The notes under the pieces: generated by a model
The model's database searches: none
The model's input: the letters and a program-made list of their open reading frames with translations, nothing else
What the model was told of the DNA's origin: nothing
NCBI GenBank assembly: GCA_002732015.1
Contig: PCCU01000065.1
Location: 1 to 9,973, forward strand
Reading direction: 5' to 3'
From: Candidatus Pelagibacterales bacterium
GTDB lineage: Bacteria > Pseudomonadota > Alphaproteobacteria > TMED109
DNA length: 9,973 nt
Made by a program: the position numbers and the translations under genes
Shown: piece by piece, positions 8,510-9,973 of the stretch
Layout of the letters: every line of letters starts with the position of its first letter
Numbering within the stretch: position 1 is the stretch's first letter

Positions 8510-8517
8510 AATTAAAA

Positions 8518-9027
8518 TTAATTCTTTTTAGAAAAATTATTAAATACACTTACTAACTCTGCACCAGCAGCATTAAATAGTTGCACCAAATTCTGATGAG
8601 GTGCTAATAAATAACTTGCTATTTCCCCCCTTAAGTCTTCTAACGAAGAAAGTTTAGATAATTGATTAAACTCATCTTCATCAATTATTTTCTGGTTAAG
8701 ACTTGCTTTAACTACTTTAAACTTTTCATTTTCATCTGAATATTTTTTTACAACTTTAATTCCTGCAATAGGATCTTTAGAAAAAATAATTGCTGTTGGC
8801 CCTTTGAAGTAATTTTCCAATGCTTCATAAGGTGTTTCTTTGGAAGCTATCTTAACTAAACTATTTTTAGCCACGCAAAATTTAGAACCTATTTCACTTA
8901 CTTTTTCTCTAAAATCAGTCAATTCAGATGTATTTAAACCCAAATAATGGGTTACTACAACACCTTCTGATTCCTCAAAATATTTTTTTAAGCTTTTAAC
9001 TGCGATTTTTTTTTGTTCTTTATCCAT
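8518..9027 (-). CDS. rplJ: 50S ribosomal protein L10
   Basis: This is the stalk-base protein, which binds 23S rRNA beside L11 and carries L7/L12 dimers on its C-terminal helix. In many bacteria the L10-L7/L12 complex also binds its own mRNA leader and represses the operon. With the ATG at 9027 it has 169 residues, close to the usual 165-175. Visible family features are the globular start (EGVVVTHYLGLNTSELTDFR, 21-40), KNSLVKIA (55-62), GPTAI (76-80), and a C-terminal helix rich in hydrophobic residues (about 134-166) that should hold L7/L12. The start was chosen because family homology begins at MDKEQKK; the in-frame TTG at 9057 lies before the leader's 3' arm and adds a non-conserved hydrophobic stretch. 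The ribosome binding site is weak: only TTGG is seen, 6 nt upstream. Low unaided initiation would fit control by the leader. Confidence 0.96.
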   Translation of the reverse strand: MDKEQKKIAVKSLKKYFEESEGVVVTHYLGLNTSELTDFREKVSEIGSKFCVAKNSLVKIASKETPYEALENYFKGPTAIIFSKDPIAGIKVVKKYSDENEKFKVVKASLNQKIIDEDEFNQLSKLSSLEDLRGEIASYLLAPHQNLVQLFNAAGAELVSVFNNFSKKN

Positions 9028-9143
9028 TTTTAACCAAAAAAAGCCAAAGACAGACAAAAATAATCTATGAAGGAATTATTGCAACCTACAGTCTTTGACT
9101 GAAAATTAAATTAAATCATTATAGAATAAAGTCAAGTTAAATT
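9028..9143 (-). promoter_or_regulatory. Putative L10-type autoregulatory mRNA leader before rplJ
   Basis: The 116-nt gap can fold into a long hairpin on the minus-strand transcript. The arm AGUCAAAGACUG (9100-9089) pairs with CUGUCUUUGGCU (9053-9042): ten consecutive pairs (one G-U), a U-U mismatch, then a G-C pair. Inside, after an asymmetric internal loop (8 nt against 5 nt), AAUAAU (9080-9075) pairs with AUUAUU (9064-9059) around a 10-nt loop. A two-helix stem with an internal loop just before rplJ is the general form of the leaders bound by the L10-L7/L12 complex. I cannot show the kink-turn that such leaders use. The outer stem runs directly into seven U (9042-9036), so it could also act as an attenuator. 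A perfect 5-bp alternative hairpin, CAGUC-AAA-GACUG (9101-9089), competes for the 5' arm. Confidence 0.55.
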
Positions 9144-9824
9144 TTATTTATAGGATACTTTTATTGATGGTCCCATTGAAGGAGAAAGATAAATATCTTT
9201 TAAGTAATTTCCTTTAGCTCCCTTAGGTCTAGCCTTAATAATGGTATTTATAAAATATGTAATATTTTCTTTTAATTTGTCCTCAGAAAAACTAAGTTTA
9301 CCAATTCCCGAGTGAACTATTCCTGTTTTATCAGTCTTGTATTCAATTTGTCCTTTTTTAACATCTTTTACTTTTTTAGACACATCTTCTGTAACCGTTC
9401 CCATTTTAGGATTGGGCATTAAACCCTTTGGCCCTAAAACTTTTCCATATTTTCCTACTAAAGGCATCATGTCAGGTGTTGCTATCACAATGTCAACTTT
9501 AACTTTGTTTTGTTGTATTTTTTCTGCCAGATCATCTTGGCCTGTGTAATCTGCTCCAGCATCAGAAGCCTCTTTAACTTTTGCATCTTTTGCAAAAACA
9601 GCAACTTTTAGTTTTTTTCCAGTACCATGAGGTAAACTTGCCAAGCCTCTTACAATTTGATCAGATTGTTTGGGATCAACCCCAAGATTAATGGCAATAT
9701 CCAGCGTTTCATCAAATTTCACAGCCTTACCATCTTTTATTGCTTTTATTGCATCATTAATACTGTAAGTATCAACTTTTAAGCTGTCTTTGAAGCTTTT
9801 ATATCTTTTTCCTCTTTTACTCAT
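9144..9824 (-). CDS. rplA: 50S ribosomal protein L1
   Basis: This protein forms the mobile L1 stalk on 23S rRNA, which moves deacylated tRNA out of the E site. In many bacteria it also represses its own rplKA mRNA. It has 226 residues, slightly shorter than E. coli L1 (234) but complete. The two-domain L1 signature is present, with the conserved block GKYGKVLGPKGLMPNPKMGT at 124-143. The basic N-terminus (MSKRGKRYK) and the end LSPSMGPSIKVSYK are as expected. The ATG start is supported by AAGG (9836-9833), 8 nt upstream and overlapping the rplK stop codon, so rplK and rplA are very probably co-translated. The end of rplA is separated from rplJ by the longest gap in the window. Confidence 0.97.
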   Translation of the reverse strand: MSKRGKRYKSFKDSLKVDTYSINDAIKAIKDGKAVKFDETLDIAINLGVDPKQSDQIVRGLASLPHGTGKKLKVAVFAKDAKVKEASDAGADYTGQDDLAEKIQQNKVKVDIVIATPDMMPLVGKYGKVLGPKGLMPNPKMGTVTEDVSKKVKDVKKGQIEYKTDKTGIVHSGIGKLSFSEDKLKENITYFINTIIKARPKGAKGNYLKDIYLSPSMGPSIKVSYK

Positions 9825-9832
9825 GTTTTGTG

Positions 9833-9836
9833 CCTT
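9833..9836 (-). promoter_or_regulatory. Ribosome binding site of rplA, touching the rplK stop codon
   Basis: AAGG on the minus strand, 8 nt before the rplA ATG. Its first A is the last base of the rplK TAA stop (9838-9836). This suggests translational coupling of L11 and L1, which are made in equal amounts; the coupling is an inference. Confidence 0.6.
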
Positions 9837-9973
9837 TAATCTGTTACTTCAACTCCCATTGACCTAGCTGTTCCAGCAATAATTTTTGCTGCTTGATCAA
9901 TATTATTAGTATTCAAATCAGGCAGCTTTTCTTCTGCAATTTTTTTTAATTGTTGCAATGAAATTTTTCCCAC
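9836..9973 (-). CDS. rplK: 50S ribosomal protein L11, C-terminal part (5' end cut by window)
   Basis: L11 binds the GTPase-associated centre of 23S rRNA at the base of the L7/L12 stalk and affects elongation-factor action and the stringent response. Only the last 45 codons and the TAA stop are in the window. The partial protein begins VGKISLQQLKKIAEEKLPDL and ends with the family signature AAKIIAGTARSMGVEV, followed by Thr-Asp. These are the last helices of the RNA-binding C-terminal domain. The frame is open to the window edge, so it is cut by the window and not truncated by mutation. It is the first gene seen here of the rplKA pair and lies 11 nt before rplA. Confidence 0.95.
   Translation of the reverse strand: MGKISLQQLKKIAEEKLPDLNTNNIDQAAKIIAGTARSMGVEVTD

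Noticed and set aside
8497..8511. Upstream TTG start at 8511 for rplL
   Set aside because: It would translate through the GAAAGG ribosome binding site and add five residues outside the L7/L12 family. The ATG at 8496 is well placed.
9028..9057. Upstream TTG start at 9057 that would add ten residues to L10
   Set aside because: The added residues are hydrophobic and not conserved in L10, and they would place coding sequence in the 3' arm of the leader stem. The ATG at 9027 gives the normal family start.
9118..9135. TATAAT (9123-9118) and TTGACT (9135-9130) on the minus strand just after rplA, as a promoter for rplJ
   Set aside because: The hexamers are only 6 nt apart, so they cannot serve as one promoter. 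TATAAT has no -35 match at 16-18 nt upstream, and TTGACT has only a poor -10 (TAATTT at 16 nt). In such AT-rich DNA this may be chance. A promoter here is possible but not supported.

Overview
The window holds one cluster, read entirely from the minus strand: the end of rplK, then rplA, rplJ, rplL, rpoB and most of rpoC (large-subunit ribosomal proteins L11, L1, L10 and L7/L12, followed by the beta and beta-prime subunits of RNA polymerase). This is the classical bacterial L11-to-beta-prime cluster in its usual order. Both ends are cut: rplK lacks its N-terminal part and rpoC its C-terminal part. The DNA is strongly AT-rich (about one third G+C by eye). The proteins look alphaproteobacterial, for example L7/L12 with KWGVSAAAPVA after its N-terminal domain and RpoB starting with a DMPNLIEIQKSSY-type segment. 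A small-genome, low-GC alphaproteobacterium, such as a free-living marine lineage or a Rickettsiales relative, fits best. I cannot assign a genus from the sequence alone.

Layout along the minus strand, from high to low coordinates: rplK end (9973-9836); an 11-nt gap; rplA (9824-9144); a 116-nt gap with a strong RNA stem-loop that looks like an L10-type autoregulatory leader (9143-9028); rplJ (9027-8518); a 21-nt gap; rplL (8496-8122); a 92-nt gap with an inverted repeat and a run of twelve T that looks like a partial terminator (8121-8030); rpoB (8029-3713); an 8-nt gap; rpoC (3704 to beyond position 1). No gene-free stretch exceeds 116 nt. I see no mobile element, tRNA, CRISPR array or plus-strand gene.

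Functionally, L11, L1, L10 and L7/L12 build the two stalks of the 50S subunit, and RpoB and RpoC form the catalytic centre of RNA polymerase. The two larger gaps are where control is expected: feedback by the L10-L7/L12 complex before rplJ, and lowering of rpoBC transcription relative to rplJL before rpoB.

The most unusual feature is in RpoB, which is 1438 residues long. Compared with E. coli beta it carries a net 71-residue insertion between the LFF and YDLSAVGR blocks of the lobe. It also lacks 11 net residues of the normally well conserved DKGKTHSSGK loop. Both changes are in frame and flanked by perfectly recognisable sequence. I found no wholly new system; the rest is a conserved housekeeping region.
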